A program made the position numbers and the translations under genes. The notes below the pieces were generated by a model. It was not told the origin of the DNA and did not search any database. It worked only from the letters and a program-made list of their open reading frames with translations. 64,000 nucleotides of DNA from JAKVAV01 sp047632755 (lineage in GTDB: Bacteria; Bacteroidota; Bacteroidia; Flavobacteriales_D; Cryomorphaceae), in assembly GCA_047632755.1 (NCBI GenBank), contig JBLIDT010000011.1:1-64000 (forward strand). Direction: 5' to 3'. Positions 53,752 through 63,268 of this stretch are shown here, one piece after another (within the stretch, counting starts at the first letter, position 1; each line of letters begins with the position of its first letter).

Positions 53752-54897
53752 ATGCCAGCAAACGGTAATTTTGAGGATATTCGACCTTATCGCGACGAAG
53801 AAGTGCCAGAAGTAATCGGCCGAATTCTTCGAGATAAGAGCTTCACGAATCTTCTCCGTTATGTCTATCCTGATGATAACCTTGACCCTATCAAGGAGCG
53901 CGTCGCTTCAGTAAAGACTATTGCCGATTTTCAAGCTAAAGTGGCCCATCCAGCCATGCGCAAGTTGGTGAATGAAACCACAGACAGCATAACCGTTAGT
54001 GGTCTCGAAAATATTCAATCAGAAGGCTCTCATCTTTTCATCTCCAATCACCGAGACATCATTCTCGATTCGGCTATTCTCAATATCATGCTCTTCGAGG
54101 CGGGTCTGGGAACATTTGAAACGGCGATCGGAAGCAATCTTCTCGAAGAACAGTTGGTGAGGGATCTCACCAAGATGAATAAGAACTTTACCGTAAAGCG
54201 CAATACCACGGCGAGAGAGTTCTACGAAAACTCCGTCAATTTGTCCAAGTACATTCACCACTCGATATGCGAGAGGGATACAAATGTGTGGATTGCACAG
54301 CGAGAGGGACGGACGAAAGACGGAATAGACAAGACTCAGCCAGGACTTTTGAAAATGCTCAGCATCAACTGTGAGAAGCCGCTTAATAAGTGCTTCCGCG
54401 AATTAAACATTACTCCTGTTGCTATTTCGTATGAATACGATCCTTGCGATGTCCTCAAGATTCCAGAGTTAAAAGCTTTGGCTGAAGAAAAGAAATACGA
54501 AAAACAGAAGGGAGAAGATTACAACAGCATTCTAACTGGGCTCACAGGTTATAAAGGACGTATTCACCTCAGCATTGGTAAGCCATTGAATGAGGAATTG
54601 AACCACTTGGTAGATTATACCAGTCCCAACGATAAGTTGAAGGAGCTGGGCGAAATAATCGATCAACAAGTTTACGGACAGTACAAGCTTTGGCCCACAA
54701 ATTATATTGCTTTTGACCTATTGGAAGGAAATTCCAGTTCGTCAAACTACACGCCAGATCAAAAAGCTGCATTCATAACACGCATGGAAAAACAGTTGGG
54801 AATCTTAGGTCTGACCGCCCAGGAAGATCGCTACTTTCTGCTGAGCATGTACGCCAACCCAGTAAAAAACTTCAATACCGTTAGTACTGAAGGTTGA
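53752..54897 (+). CDS. glycerophospholipid acyltransferase-family protein
   Basis: The 381-residue protein has acyltransferase blocks: N-H-R-D-I-I-L-D (block I, with H-x5-D where H-x4-D is usual), a F-T-V-K-R-N segment and the Q-R-E-G-R-T-K-D block III. It may acylate glycerol-3-phosphate, lysophosphatidate or an outer-membrane lipid. ATG 53752 is preferred to upstream in-frame starts, since TACTTTCG (53727-53734), a near-match to the -7 box, precedes it. Its stop overlaps the convergent beta-barrel gene by 17 nt. Confidence 0.85.
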   Translation: MPANGNFEDIRPYRDEEVPEVIGRILRDKSFTNLLRYVYPDDNLDPIKERVASVKTIADFQAKVAHPAMRKLVNETTDSITVSGLENIQSEGSHLFISNHRDIILDSAILNIMLFEAGLGTFETAIGSNLLEEQLVRDLTKMNKNFTVKRNTTAREFYENSVNLSKYIHHSICERDTNVWIAQREGRTKDGIDKTQPGLLKMLSINCEKPLNKCFRELNITPVAISYEYDPCDVLKIPELKALAEEKKYEKQKGEDYNSILTGLTGYKGRIHLSIGKPLNEELNHLVDYTSPNDKLKELGEIIDQQVYGQYKLWPTNYIAFDLLEGNSSSSNYTPDQKAAFITRMEKQLGILGLTAQEDRYFLLSMYANPVKNFNTVSTEG

Positions 54898-55645
54898 GCT
54901 TGAAAAAGTACTTCAAGCTGAGACCGTAGGAGAACACATTCACTTCGTAAGCATCTCTATCAAAAGTCGGGAAAGCAGCGTATCGCACAATTGGCTCAAT
55001 CCTTATAGCAGATTGACGATCAATAACCAACTCCACTCCGGCACTTGCTGAAGCAGTTAGATTAAAATCGGCTGGTTTGGAATCAAAATCATTATCGAAA
55101 GATTCTTCCATTCCCGATTCAAATCGATAGATACGTGTAGAAGAAGATTCCAAAAGATATTCAGGTGTTAATCCAAGTGCCCAAGTAAATCTCACTTTCT
55201 TTCCACTTGAAACAAATGCCAATCTGAGGGGAATTCCGACTGCTAGGAATCTATTCTGCGTTTCAATCTCTTTTGCCGATTCAAATCCTGGATCTTCAGA
55301 ATTAACCAATCCAAGCAGGAGAAGTGATTCGTAGCTCAGATCCTTCACGTATGAGTTATATCCATCTCGAGATAAACTGAGCCCCGTTTCGAAAGACATC
55401 TTTCGAGCGAACGGTTTTACAAAAAAAGCTTCAACGGTAAACCCAATTATAGATTCGTTCAACGCGTTGCTCTCATCAATGAATTCGTCTATACCTGGGA
55501 CAAAATCAGTTTTCACCAAATTTCGGGTTGAAATCTCTGGCGAGATTCCAACTCCAAAATTTTGCGCTTTCGTTTCCGAAAAAACAAAAAATACAAGAAA
55601 TCCACTAATGGCAATAGATTTAAAAAGGCCTTTCCACTTCATCAT
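54881..55645 (-). CDS. outer-membrane beta-barrel protein
   Basis: The 254-residue protein has a signal peptide (1-27, ending T-K-A-Q) and amphipathic strands ending in an aromatic-rich tail (Y-G-L-S-L-K-Y-F-F), as in PorT-like barrels. The function is unknown. Two adjacent ATGs (55645 and 55642) precede the basic M-K-W-K region; an earlier ATG at 55678 would add unlike sequence. It is monocistronic. Confidence 0.75.
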   Translation of the reverse strand: MMKWKGLFKSIAISGFLVFFVFSETKAQNFGVGISPEISTRNLVKTDFVPGIDEFIDESNALNESIIGFTVEAFFVKPFARKMSFETGLSLSRDGYNSYVKDLSYESLLLLGLVNSEDPGFESAKEIETQNRFLAVGIPLRLAFVSSGKKVRFTWALGLTPEYLLESSSTRIYRFESGMEESFDNDFDSKPADFNLTASASAGVELVIDRQSAIRIEPIVRYAAFPTFDRDAYEVNVFSYGLSLKYFFKLNLQY

Positions 55646-55729
55646 TGGTATGTTATCGATGGTAATATAGGAAAACACCTCAATAAAAATTCAACCAAAA
55701 TGAAGAAAGGAATGAACGACTAGTGGTTA

Positions 55730-57610
55730 TTAACTCTCCTCCCAAGCAAGGATTTCGTCAAGCGTATTTACCGAAACTGCGTGGTAATTTCCTCTTGCCG
55801 TGGCATATACTCTTTCTGCCCAGATTTTGTGCTCAGGGGTCTCTGCTAGCTTCGTGTAAAGCGGTTGTAGAAACTTTCTGCGCCCTACTTTTAGCAAGAA
55901 AGCCTCGAGCTGTGGAAAAGCTAATTGGTAATTATTCTCAATGGCCCTCTCGAACCAAACAGCAGCGATCTCGCTGTTTTGAGACTGGGTGAACTTGTAC
56001 TCCTGATCCAAGTCTGCCATGCGTTCTTTGCCAATGTCAGCAGGAATCCCTCTCAAAAAATGCAACCATTCGTGGGTAGTCCATTCTGAGGTAGGCAACG
56101 CATTAGTTGCCATTACTTTATCCATCCAAGCTATTCTGGCGCTATCTACAGCATCGAATCGCGTAGATGTCGGGACAGGATGATCTACGGGCAAACCAGG
56201 AGAATAAATCCACTGATCCAAGTCGGGTTTTTCGTCCAACTCATTCAGTAAATTGGCATTGAGGTATTCGATAAATGATTCAGTAGTCATCGTTTGGAAA
56301 GCGTTCTGCTCAAAGTAATTTTTCAAGAAAGCATCAAAGCGCTCTCGTCCTACCAATGATTCCATCCATCTCAAAAATAGATACCCTTTTTCATATGCGA
56401 TATCCGTCATCCCATCGTCGGGGTTTCGGCCATCCAAATTGAGCTTGAGATGGGTGTCTTCGTTCTCTTCGCCCAGTTCGGCCAAGGTGTGCTGTAGGTC
56501 TTGGTAACCCAACTCGTTGAGCATATTGGCATAACTCTCGCCGTACACAGCTTCCATAATGCGTTTTTCGAAATAAACTGTAAAGCCTTCATTCAGCCAG
56601 AAGTCATCCCAGGTAGCATTGGTCACCAAGTTTCCGCTCCAGCTATGCGCCAATTCATGAGCAATCAAGGAGGTCAATGAGCGATCGCCGGCAATAATAG
56701 TCGGAGTCGCAAAAGTGAGTTTCGGGTTTTCCATTCCCCCGAAAGGGAAACCAGGAGGCAAGACCAAAACATCGTATCGATCCCAGCTATAAGGGCCATA
56801 AAGTTCTTCGGCCGCTAAAAGCATTTTCTCCATATCGGCAAATTCGTAGGCGGCAGCAGCCAACATTCCTGGCTCGGCGTAGACACCGGTATGCTCTCCG
56901 AGCGATTCAAAAGCAAGATCACCAACAGCCAAAGCCATCAAATAAGGAGGAATCGGTTTATCCATTATAAACTCATAAACCCCTGCTTTATTGATTTTCG
57001 TAGGATTCTCAGCACTCATTACTGCCATCAACCCACCTGGCACAGACACCTTGGCATTGTATGTAACACGGACTGCGGGCGAATCTTGGATCGGAATCCA
57101 CGAACGGGTCAAAATAGCCTGGCCCTGTGTGAAAAGGAAAGGAGCTTTTCCATCGTTGGTCTGCTCGGGATCCATCCAAAGCAAAGCCGCTGCATCGGGT
57201 GATGTTGAATAGTCGACCGCAACCTGTTCGGTTTTTGGGTTTAACTCGACAACGAGCCTATCGCCGTAGTCATTTCCCTTTTGGACGCTAAACTGAAGTT
57301 CTTCGCCCGTAGCGGCATCTCTGGCAGCGGTAACCGCAAGACCATCGGTATCCAAATACAGGTCTCCATCAGCATTTCGCTCAAGAATGTAAACCACCGT
57401 TCCCGATATTTTACGGTCTTCAAAACTCACCACTAAATCGAGATTAAGGTGGGTAACGGCTATTTTATTCGGTTCTGAAAAACTGTGCGTATCATCCGCA
57501 TATTTGGCTTCCATGGGTTCAGATATTTCTTTTTCAACCGAAGTATTTTCTGCGGTCTCACAAGCCATCATCAAGACAGCCAAAATGAAAAAAGTATAAT
57601 TTAATTTCAT
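55730..57610 (-). CDS. M1 family aminopeptidase, lipoprotein (LTA4H-like)
   Basis: The 626-residue zinc aminopeptidase begins with a lipoprotein signal (L-M-M-A-C). It has the exopeptidase motif G-G-M-E-N and the zinc site H-E-L-A-H with Glu 18 residues later (N-E-G-F-T). The C-terminal helical domain (about 480-620) resembles the leukotriene A4 hydrolase-type domain. It probably clips N-terminal residues from peptides at the cell envelope. It lies 2 nt downstream of another M1 gene, so they form an operon. Confidence 0.93.
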   Translation of the reverse strand: MKLNYTFFILAVLMMACETAENTSVEKEISEPMEAKYADDTHSFSEPNKIAVTHLNLDLVVSFEDRKISGTVVYILERNADGDLYLDTDGLAVTAARDAATGEELQFSVQKGNDYGDRLVVELNPKTEQVAVDYSTSPDAAALLWMDPEQTNDGKAPFLFTQGQAILTRSWIPIQDSPAVRVTYNAKVSVPGGLMAVMSAENPTKINKAGVYEFIMDKPIPPYLMALAVGDLAFESLGEHTGVYAEPGMLAAAAYEFADMEKMLLAAEELYGPYSWDRYDVLVLPPGFPFGGMENPKLTFATPTIIAGDRSLTSLIAHELAHSWSGNLVTNATWDDFWLNEGFTVYFEKRIMEAVYGESYANMLNELGYQDLQHTLAELGEENEDTHLKLNLDGRNPDDGMTDIAYEKGYLFLRWMESLVGRERFDAFLKNYFEQNAFQTMTTESFIEYLNANLLNELDEKPDLDQWIYSPGLPVDHPVPTSTRFDAVDSARIAWMDKVMATNALPTSEWTTHEWLHFLRGIPADIGKERMADLDQEYKFTQSQNSEIAAVWFERAIENNYQLAFPQLEAFLLKVGRRKFLQPLYTKLAETPEHKIWAERVYATARGNYHAVSVNTLDEILAWEES

Positions 57611-57612
57611 AT

Positions 57613-59466
57613 CTAATTGGGGGGATTCGACTCTAACTCTTCCGTTAGATTCAAGAAGTTATTTGCTGGATTTATATCTGCCATGCGTCTCGTAGAGTCA
57701 ATTTCAATTCTAACGATTTCACCGACACTCTTGTTGATGGTAAGCGTGTAATCAGGATGCGTCCACGGCCAATCTTCAGCCACGGTAAAATTAACTCCAT
57801 TAGGAGAAGGCTTTGAACCACGCATCATTCTCAAAGGAATATTGATCATCTCAGAAGTGCCATCTTTATAGGTGATGTACAAATCAATCGGCATAGGGAA
57901 GTTTCCTATTCGCCGCAGGCTTATTTCACTCTGACTTCCCTTTCCCTCCACACCTGCAATTGCATAATCGATAACTTCGGTAGTGTTCAACATGTAATTC
58001 AAATACCATTTGAGCTCAATACCACTGACCTTTTCCATTACATGAACAAAATCATTGGGGCTTGGGTGCTTGAAACTCCACTCATCGAAGTAGCGATTTA
58101 TTCCTTTATCGAGATTTTCATGTCCCAACACATATCCCAACTGAGCGATGAAAAGGGCCCCTTTAGAATAAGCTGCCGCGCCATATGCGTAGTTGGTATT
58201 GTAGTGATCAGCCATTTTGGACATCGGCTCTTCCCTGCCACTGGCAGCTAAGGCAATATATGAGTCGTAGTATCTGCCTCTGCGCGTGTCTTCATCTGGA
58301 TTGAAAAGATGGCTCATTACTTTACTTGACGTAAAAGACGTAAAGCCTTCGTCCATCCAAGGATACATTCCTTCATTGGTAGCCAAAAGCATTTGGTACC
58401 AAGAATGCATCACCTCATGTGCGGTGACTCCCACCAAACTGCTAAACTTTCTTTGGCCCGTGATTAAGGTTGCCATAGCATACTCCATTCCTCCATCACC
58501 ACCTTGAATAATTGAGTACTGAGGATAAGGGTATTTTCCAAAGTTCGCACTGGCGTAGTCAAACATCTTCTCGACGTATTCAGGCAGCTTACCCCAATTC
58601 TTTCGTAGATCTTCCGTGTCTTTATGGAGGTAGTGAATAACGGTACCGTCCTTTAAAATCTGCTGGCTGTGCGCATAGTCTTTGTCAGCAGCCCAAACGA
58701 AATCATGCACATTTTCGGCAGTGAAGTTCCAAGTCAGCCTTGAGCCTTCGGGACGCTTCATTTTCTTTCCAACTTCTTCGTAGCCGTGTCCTATTTCTTG
58801 GGGGTTTTTCAGTACGCCTGTCCCTCCTATTGTGTAGGCACTATCGATGGTGATTTTCACATCAAAGCTTCCCCACACGCCGTGAAATTCTCGCGCGATG
58901 TATGGATCAGCGTGCCAGCCCATGTGGTCGTACTCGCTTATTTTAGGGTACCATTGGGACATGCTGTATGCTATGCCCTCTTTGTTAAATCTTCCCGAGC
59001 GACGTATCTGTTTGGGCACTTGGCCTTGAAAACTCATGTTGAACTTTGCCTTTTTCCCAGGAAGGATAGGCTTTGCCAAATCAACTTCCAAGATGGTCCC
59101 GCTTTCGCGAAATTTCGCGGGTTGCCCGTTTTGTTTGAAAGACAAAACACGCAAGAAGCCAATTTCATCTTCGGTCAATTGCACAATGCGGTCGGCCACC
59201 CGAGGATCGGGATCTTCAATATTTCTAGACCTCACATCCATCATGCTGCCAGGCTGGAAAGCATTGTAGTACAGATGGAAGTAAGCTTTAAATAAGGTGT
59301 CAGGAGAATTATTGAAGTAGGTAAGTTCTTGCAAACCATCGTACCGATGCTTGGCATCATCAAAGTCGATTTCCATCTCGTACTCCGCTTTTTGTTGCCA
59401 ATAAGTACCCTGTGAGATGACTTCTATCGAGAAAAAAAGAAGCGCGATTCCGAATAGTATTCTCAT
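57613..59466 (-). CDS. M1 family metallopeptidase, exported
   Basis: The 617-residue protein has a signal peptide (1-18), G-G-M-E-Y and H-E-V-M-H with the third zinc ligand Glu 18 residues on (D-E-G-F-T-S-F). A beta-sandwich C-terminus follows and there is no LTA4H-type domain. ATG 59466 is chosen because the -7 box TATCTTTG lies between it and an in-frame TTG/ATG at 59505. It is first in the two-gene M1 operon. Confidence 0.93.
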   Translation of the reverse strand: MRILFGIALLFFSIEVISQGTYWQQKAEYEMEIDFDDAKHRYDGLQELTYFNNSPDTLFKAYFHLYYNAFQPGSMMDVRSRNIEDPDPRVADRIVQLTEDEIGFLRVLSFKQNGQPAKFRESGTILEVDLAKPILPGKKAKFNMSFQGQVPKQIRRSGRFNKEGIAYSMSQWYPKISEYDHMGWHADPYIAREFHGVWGSFDVKITIDSAYTIGGTGVLKNPQEIGHGYEEVGKKMKRPEGSRLTWNFTAENVHDFVWAADKDYAHSQQILKDGTVIHYLHKDTEDLRKNWGKLPEYVEKMFDYASANFGKYPYPQYSIIQGGDGGMEYAMATLITGQRKFSSLVGVTAHEVMHSWYQMLLATNEGMYPWMDEGFTSFTSSKVMSHLFNPDEDTRRGRYYDSYIALAASGREEPMSKMADHYNTNYAYGAAAYSKGALFIAQLGYVLGHENLDKGINRYFDEWSFKHPSPNDFVHVMEKVSGIELKWYLNYMLNTTEVIDYAIAGVEGKGSQSEISLRRIGNFPMPIDLYITYKDGTSEMINIPLRMMRGSKPSPNGVNFTVAEDWPWTHPDYTLTINKSVGEIVRIEIDSTRRMADINPANNFLNLTEELESNPPN

Positions 59467-59486
59467 GAAATATATTGAATTGGCCA

Positions 59487-59494
59487 CAAAGATA
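59487..59494 (-). promoter_or_regulatory. -7 box TATCTTTG of the M1 peptidase operon
   Basis: On the minus strand TATCTTTG is an exact TAnnTTTG match 20 nt upstream of ATG 59466. Confidence 0.55.
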
Positions 59495-59591
59495 CACTTT
59501 CGCATGCCTTAGGAAGAGAACGTAAAGAGAGAGAATTGTTAAGGAAATTGAAAAGGCGCCTATCTTCGCACCACACTTCAATATCACTAGC

Positions 59592-60527
59592 ATGAAATTG
59601 CCCCGCACATACACTCTAAAAGAAATTGCTGAACTAGCAGACTGCTCCTACAAAGGTTCGGACAACCACTCCATTACTGGAATCAATGAGATTCATGTGG
59701 TGGAGTATGGGGACATTGTTTTTGTAGATCATCCGAAGTATTACGACAAGGCACTAAATAGTGCGGCAACAACTATCATCATTGACAAAGAAGTGGAAGC
59801 TCCCGAAGGCAAGGCATTGTTGGTTCACGATAAACCATTTGACATTTTCAATAAGCTGAACAAGCATTTTATGCCAGTTCAGAACTGGGATAATCCCAAT
59901 CCCCAAATAGACCCTACAGCATCTATAGCGCCAGGAGTAGTGATCGGACAGCGTGTTAAAATCGGAGCAAATTCGACCATTCATCCCAATGTGGTCATCT
60001 ATGACAATACAGAGATTGGGGCTAACGTAGAGATTCATGCAAATACGGTCATTGGAGGTCATGCCTTTTACTACAAAAAGGATGAACGCTTCCACAAGAT
60101 GCACAGTTGCGGCATGGTGATCATCGAAGACGATGTGGAGATTGGGTGCGGATGCACAATTGATAAAGGCGTGACTGGAGCGACCATAATCGGAACGGGA
60201 ACTAGGATAGACAATGCGGTGCACATAGGCCACGATACCGTTATCGGTAAAATGTGCCTAATCGCAGCTCAGGTAGGAATAGCTGGATGCGTGAACGTCG
60301 AGGAAGGAGTTACGCTCTGGGGTCAAGTAGGGGTAAGAAGTGACATCACCATCGGCAAGGGTGCGGTAGTGCTGGCTCAAACGGGTGTTTCTAAAGGATT
60401 AGTCGGAGGTAAGACCTATTTTGGCAGCCCAGTGGCCGAATCCAGAGAAAAACTGAAAGACCTCGCCAACACCCGAAAAATTCCCTATATATTAGATGAA
60501 TTGAAAAAGCTCAAGGTTGACGGATAG
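59592..60527 (+). CDS. lpxD: LpxD-like UDP-3-O-acylglucosamine N-acyltransferase
   Basis: The 311-residue left-handed beta-helix acyltransferase has an N-terminal uridine-binding-type domain (1-100), hexapeptide repeats (about 105-265) and catalytic His H214 in H-I-G-H-D. LpxD adds the N-linked acyl chain in lipid A synthesis. It is slightly shorter than the E. coli enzyme (341), and Bacteroidota often carry a second LpxD-like copy, so lipid A function is likely but not certain. TATCTTCG (59561-59568) with TTG (59536-59538) is a candidate promoter. It lies next to the PP2C-type gene. Confidence 0.88.
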   Translation: MKLPRTYTLKEIAELADCSYKGSDNHSITGINEIHVVEYGDIVFVDHPKYYDKALNSAATTIIIDKEVEAPEGKALLVHDKPFDIFNKLNKHFMPVQNWDNPNPQIDPTASIAPGVVIGQRVKIGANSTIHPNVVIYDNTEIGANVEIHANTVIGGHAFYYKKDERFHKMHSCGMVIIEDDVEIGCGCTIDKGVTGATIIGTGTRIDNAVHIGHDTVIGKMCLIAAQVGIAGCVNVEEGVTLWGQVGVRSDITIGKGAVVLAQTGVSKGLVGGKTYFGSPVAESREKLKDLANTRKIPYILDELKKLKVDG

Positions 60528-60555
60528 ATCCAAAAATAAAGACAATTCGGGGGAG

Positions 60556-61827
60556 ATGGAAAAACTCCATCACCGTATTGAAAATTACGAGAATAGGATT
60601 CGAAAGAACAAGAATCGAATCAATAGATTAAACTCTAAACTTGATATCCTTCTTGAAACCACCAATGCTATCAATAGCAATAAGAGTGCGAAAGAACTCT
60701 TGGACCAATACCGAAGCACGGTTGAGAACGATTTGCAGATAAGAAGACTCGTTCTTTTTATGCAAATAGAGAATATTTGGAGTTGTGCCTTGCAGTATGG
60801 AGTGGATGAGGACTATAGCAATGACATTGAACTTTTTGAGCAGGTCAGCAATAAAAACGATGTGATCTATTTGCGTGAGCAGGATAACAAGAAACTCAGA
60901 AATTTTGATTTTCTCATTCCTGTTTCCAACGATGAAAAGCCTCTTTGTTATCTATTAATCGGCGATATCGATGAAAATGAGCTTCGCATGAGTCCTTCGA
61001 TTAAACACCGCACGTTCGTCCAGACCCTCACAAATATTGTAGCGGTAACCATTGAAAATAAGGCGCTTTTTAACCGTTCGCTCAGACAAGAAAGAATAGA
61101 CACTGAGCTACAACTCGCCGCAGAAATGCAATCGTTGATGGTAGGAAGCGGAACTCAGGAATACCCGCTGTTTGAAGTTGCCACCTATTACCAACCCCAT
61201 CAAGCCATTGGTGGAGATTTTTGTGATTTCATTCCACTGGGAGATGATGAAGCCTTCTTTTGCATGGCCGATGTTTCGGGAAAAGGGGTAAGCGCTGCTT
61301 TTCTTATGGCTACCATTCAAGCTCATTTGAAAGCTCTGATAGAACACACCAATTGGACACTAGAGGGATTGGTAAAGCAGCTCAACAAGAAGGTGAACGA
61401 ACTTTCACAAGGAGACCGATTTATAACCATATTCTTCGGATACTTCCACTACCCCACTAGAATGCTGCACTACATCAATGCCGGTCATAATCCGCCATTT
61501 GTAATCACATCAGGAGAAGCAAAATTCCTCGAAGAGGGTACCGTGGGAATAGGTATGCTCCCCGAGCTACCATTTATCAATAAAGGACAACTGAAGCTAT
61601 CGAGAAATGCACTACTTGTAATGAGCACAGATGGCGTGCTGGAGCTCGAAAATTCTGAAAATGATGAATTCAGTAGTGAACGGTTGTGTGAGTTAATGCT
61701 AGAAAAAGAACCTCACTTGGAAAAAGTTGACGATGCTATTTCTCACATCATAGACGCTTTGGATCTTCACCGCGGCAAAATGCCTTATTTTGACGACACG
61801 GCCTTACTCTGCTGCAGATTTAAGTGA
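60556..61827 (+). CDS. PP2C-type (SpoIIE/RsbU-like) serine phosphatase with coiled coil and GAF-like region
   Basis: The 423-residue protein has an N-terminal coiled coil (about 1-40), a GAF-like segment (about 45-175) and a PP2C/SpoIIE phosphatase domain (about 190-420): G-G-D-F-C-D-F near the start, D-V-S-G-K-G, N-A-G-H-N-P and D-D-T-A-L-L. It could dephosphorylate an anti-sigma-factor antagonist. An in-frame TTG at 60517 overlapping lpxD by 11 nt could be the start instead. Its end overlaps the convergent O-antigen ligase gene by 24 nt. Confidence 0.88.
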   Translation: MEKLHHRIENYENRIRKNKNRINRLNSKLDILLETTNAINSNKSAKELLDQYRSTVENDLQIRRLVLFMQIENIWSCALQYGVDEDYSNDIELFEQVSNKNDVIYLREQDNKKLRNFDFLIPVSNDEKPLCYLLIGDIDENELRMSPSIKHRTFVQTLTNIVAVTIENKALFNRSLRQERIDTELQLAAEMQSLMVGSGTQEYPLFEVATYYQPHQAIGGDFCDFIPLGDDEAFFCMADVSGKGVSAAFLMATIQAHLKALIEHTNWTLEGLVKQLNKKVNELSQGDRFITIFFGYFHYPTRMLHYINAGHNPPFVITSGEAKFLEEGTVGIGMLPELPFINKGQLKLSRNALLVMSTDGVLELENSENDEFSSERLCELMLEKEPHLEKVDDAISHIIDALDLHRGKMPYFDDTALLCCRFK

Positions 61828-63264
61828 TTTATTTCTGTGGTAGATTGATATTGCCACGAGCACACTCATATTTCCCCAAATGGGTATTGAAGCCTTGTCT
61901 GTATCCAAGAAATTGTTGAGTATCCCGTGCAGGTAATAGGTTATTAATCCCAAGACTATGCACATGACGACTCCTTTTAAATATGGATCGTGGTCCATCT
62001 GGTAGTAGAGTTTTATACCTGTGTATATGCTCACAATCACGATAATCAGTATGCTTACCACCCCTAGCACCCCCGATTCTGACATAGGACCCAAGTACTC
62101 GCTGTGCGCGTTTCCCGCATCCCCTTGATTGGTGGAGATAATGGTCTTGTCTGAACTCTTTTGATACTTAGCGTACTCAAACATATACGTACCAGGACCG
62201 TGACCCAACATGGGTCTCTCTAAGAACATATTCCACGCGCTATTCCATCGGTTTAGTCGTTCCAAATTAGATGCATCACTACTGATATTTGTGATGGACT
62301 GAACGTGCTCGGCAAAACTATCGGATGAATCCTGTCGGTTCTTTTCCAATTGGTGGATAATATCATCCTGAAACGCTAAGAATCCACCTATAAGCATGAG
62401 CAAAGTGACCAAAACAAGCTTGTAGTCAATTCGGAATTTTATTAATAAATAAATGCCCAATGCCCCGACTAGACTCACCCAGGCTGCGCGAGTATAAGAT
62501 AAGATGAGTCCAATAAAGTAGATGGCAGTTATCCCCAACCAAATCAACTGCTCGAAGCTAAGTGTCTTGGCGCGAGATAGATGAAAAATAACCATCGGAA
62601 AAAGCAAAGCCATTATGGCACCATAAGAGGTATGGTCTTTAAAGAATGGGAACATGACCCAGTGTCCTGCCTCCTCTGAGAAAGAGTGAGTGGCGTGAAC
62701 AGAAATGGTGTAAATAATGACGATACCCATACTCGCGATCAGGGCCAAAAAGAATTTTTTGATCAGTTGACGATCGGCAAAAAAAGAATTGATCATGAAG
62801 TACATGACCAAAACAAACCAGAGTCTCGAAATGAGGAATTTCAATGAAACAACGAAATCAACGGAGGTAAATGCCGTAATGGAAAGCCAAGCTAAATTAA
62901 AAAGAATGGCCAACGTAATTGGGTGTTTCAAAAATTCTGACTTCTCTCGAAAGCCCCCTAAAATCTTGACGAAATAGAGAAGCATTAGCGCAAAAAGTAG
63001 CGGTTCCGTAGGAAAGTAAAAACCTATGCCTCCTAAAGCCGCTAAGTCCTCAAAATTGAAGGAAAGCGGTGTCGAAAAGACGATAAATAAGAGAAGAAAT
63101 TTGGTGTTGTATAAAAGGAGATAGCCAACGAAAATAGCAATCGGCAGAACGGCAAGAATAAATATGTCCTGCGTAAATGCCACAGCATTGGTTAGCACAA
63201 AAAGTGCCGTCAATATGCCGATGAGTTTCTTCTCTCGACCCTCTATGCGCAAGAATTCCTGCAA
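61804..63264 (-). CDS. O-antigen ligase family (Wzy_C) membrane protein
   Basis: The 486-residue protein has about 12 hydrophobic segments. A long periplasmic loop carries the family motif R-W-N-S-A-W ... G-H-G-P-G-T-Y ... N-A-H-S-E-Y-L ... S-G-V-L-G. Members transfer or polymerise surface polysaccharide. It follows the Wzz-like gene by 4 nt, so the two form one polysaccharide operon that continues off the window. Confidence 0.9.
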   Translation of the reverse strand: MQEFLRIEGREKKLIGILTALFVLTNAVAFTQDIFILAVLPIAIFVGYLLLYNTKFLLLFIVFSTPLSFNFEDLAALGGIGFYFPTEPLLFALMLLYFVKILGGFREKSEFLKHPITLAILFNLAWLSITAFTSVDFVVSLKFLISRLWFVLVMYFMINSFFADRQLIKKFFLALIASMGIVIIYTISVHATHSFSEEAGHWVMFPFFKDHTSYGAIMALLFPMVIFHLSRAKTLSFEQLIWLGITAIYFIGLILSYTRAAWVSLVGALGIYLLIKFRIDYKLVLVTLLMLIGGFLAFQDDIIHQLEKNRQDSSDSFAEHVQSITNISSDASNLERLNRWNSAWNMFLERPMLGHGPGTYMFEYAKYQKSSDKTIISTNQGDAGNAHSEYLGPMSESGVLGVVSILIIVIVSIYTGIKLYYQMDHDPYLKGVVMCIVLGLITYYLHGILNNFLDTDKASIPIWGNMSVLVAISIYHRNKSLKSAAE

Positions 63265-63268
63265 GGTT

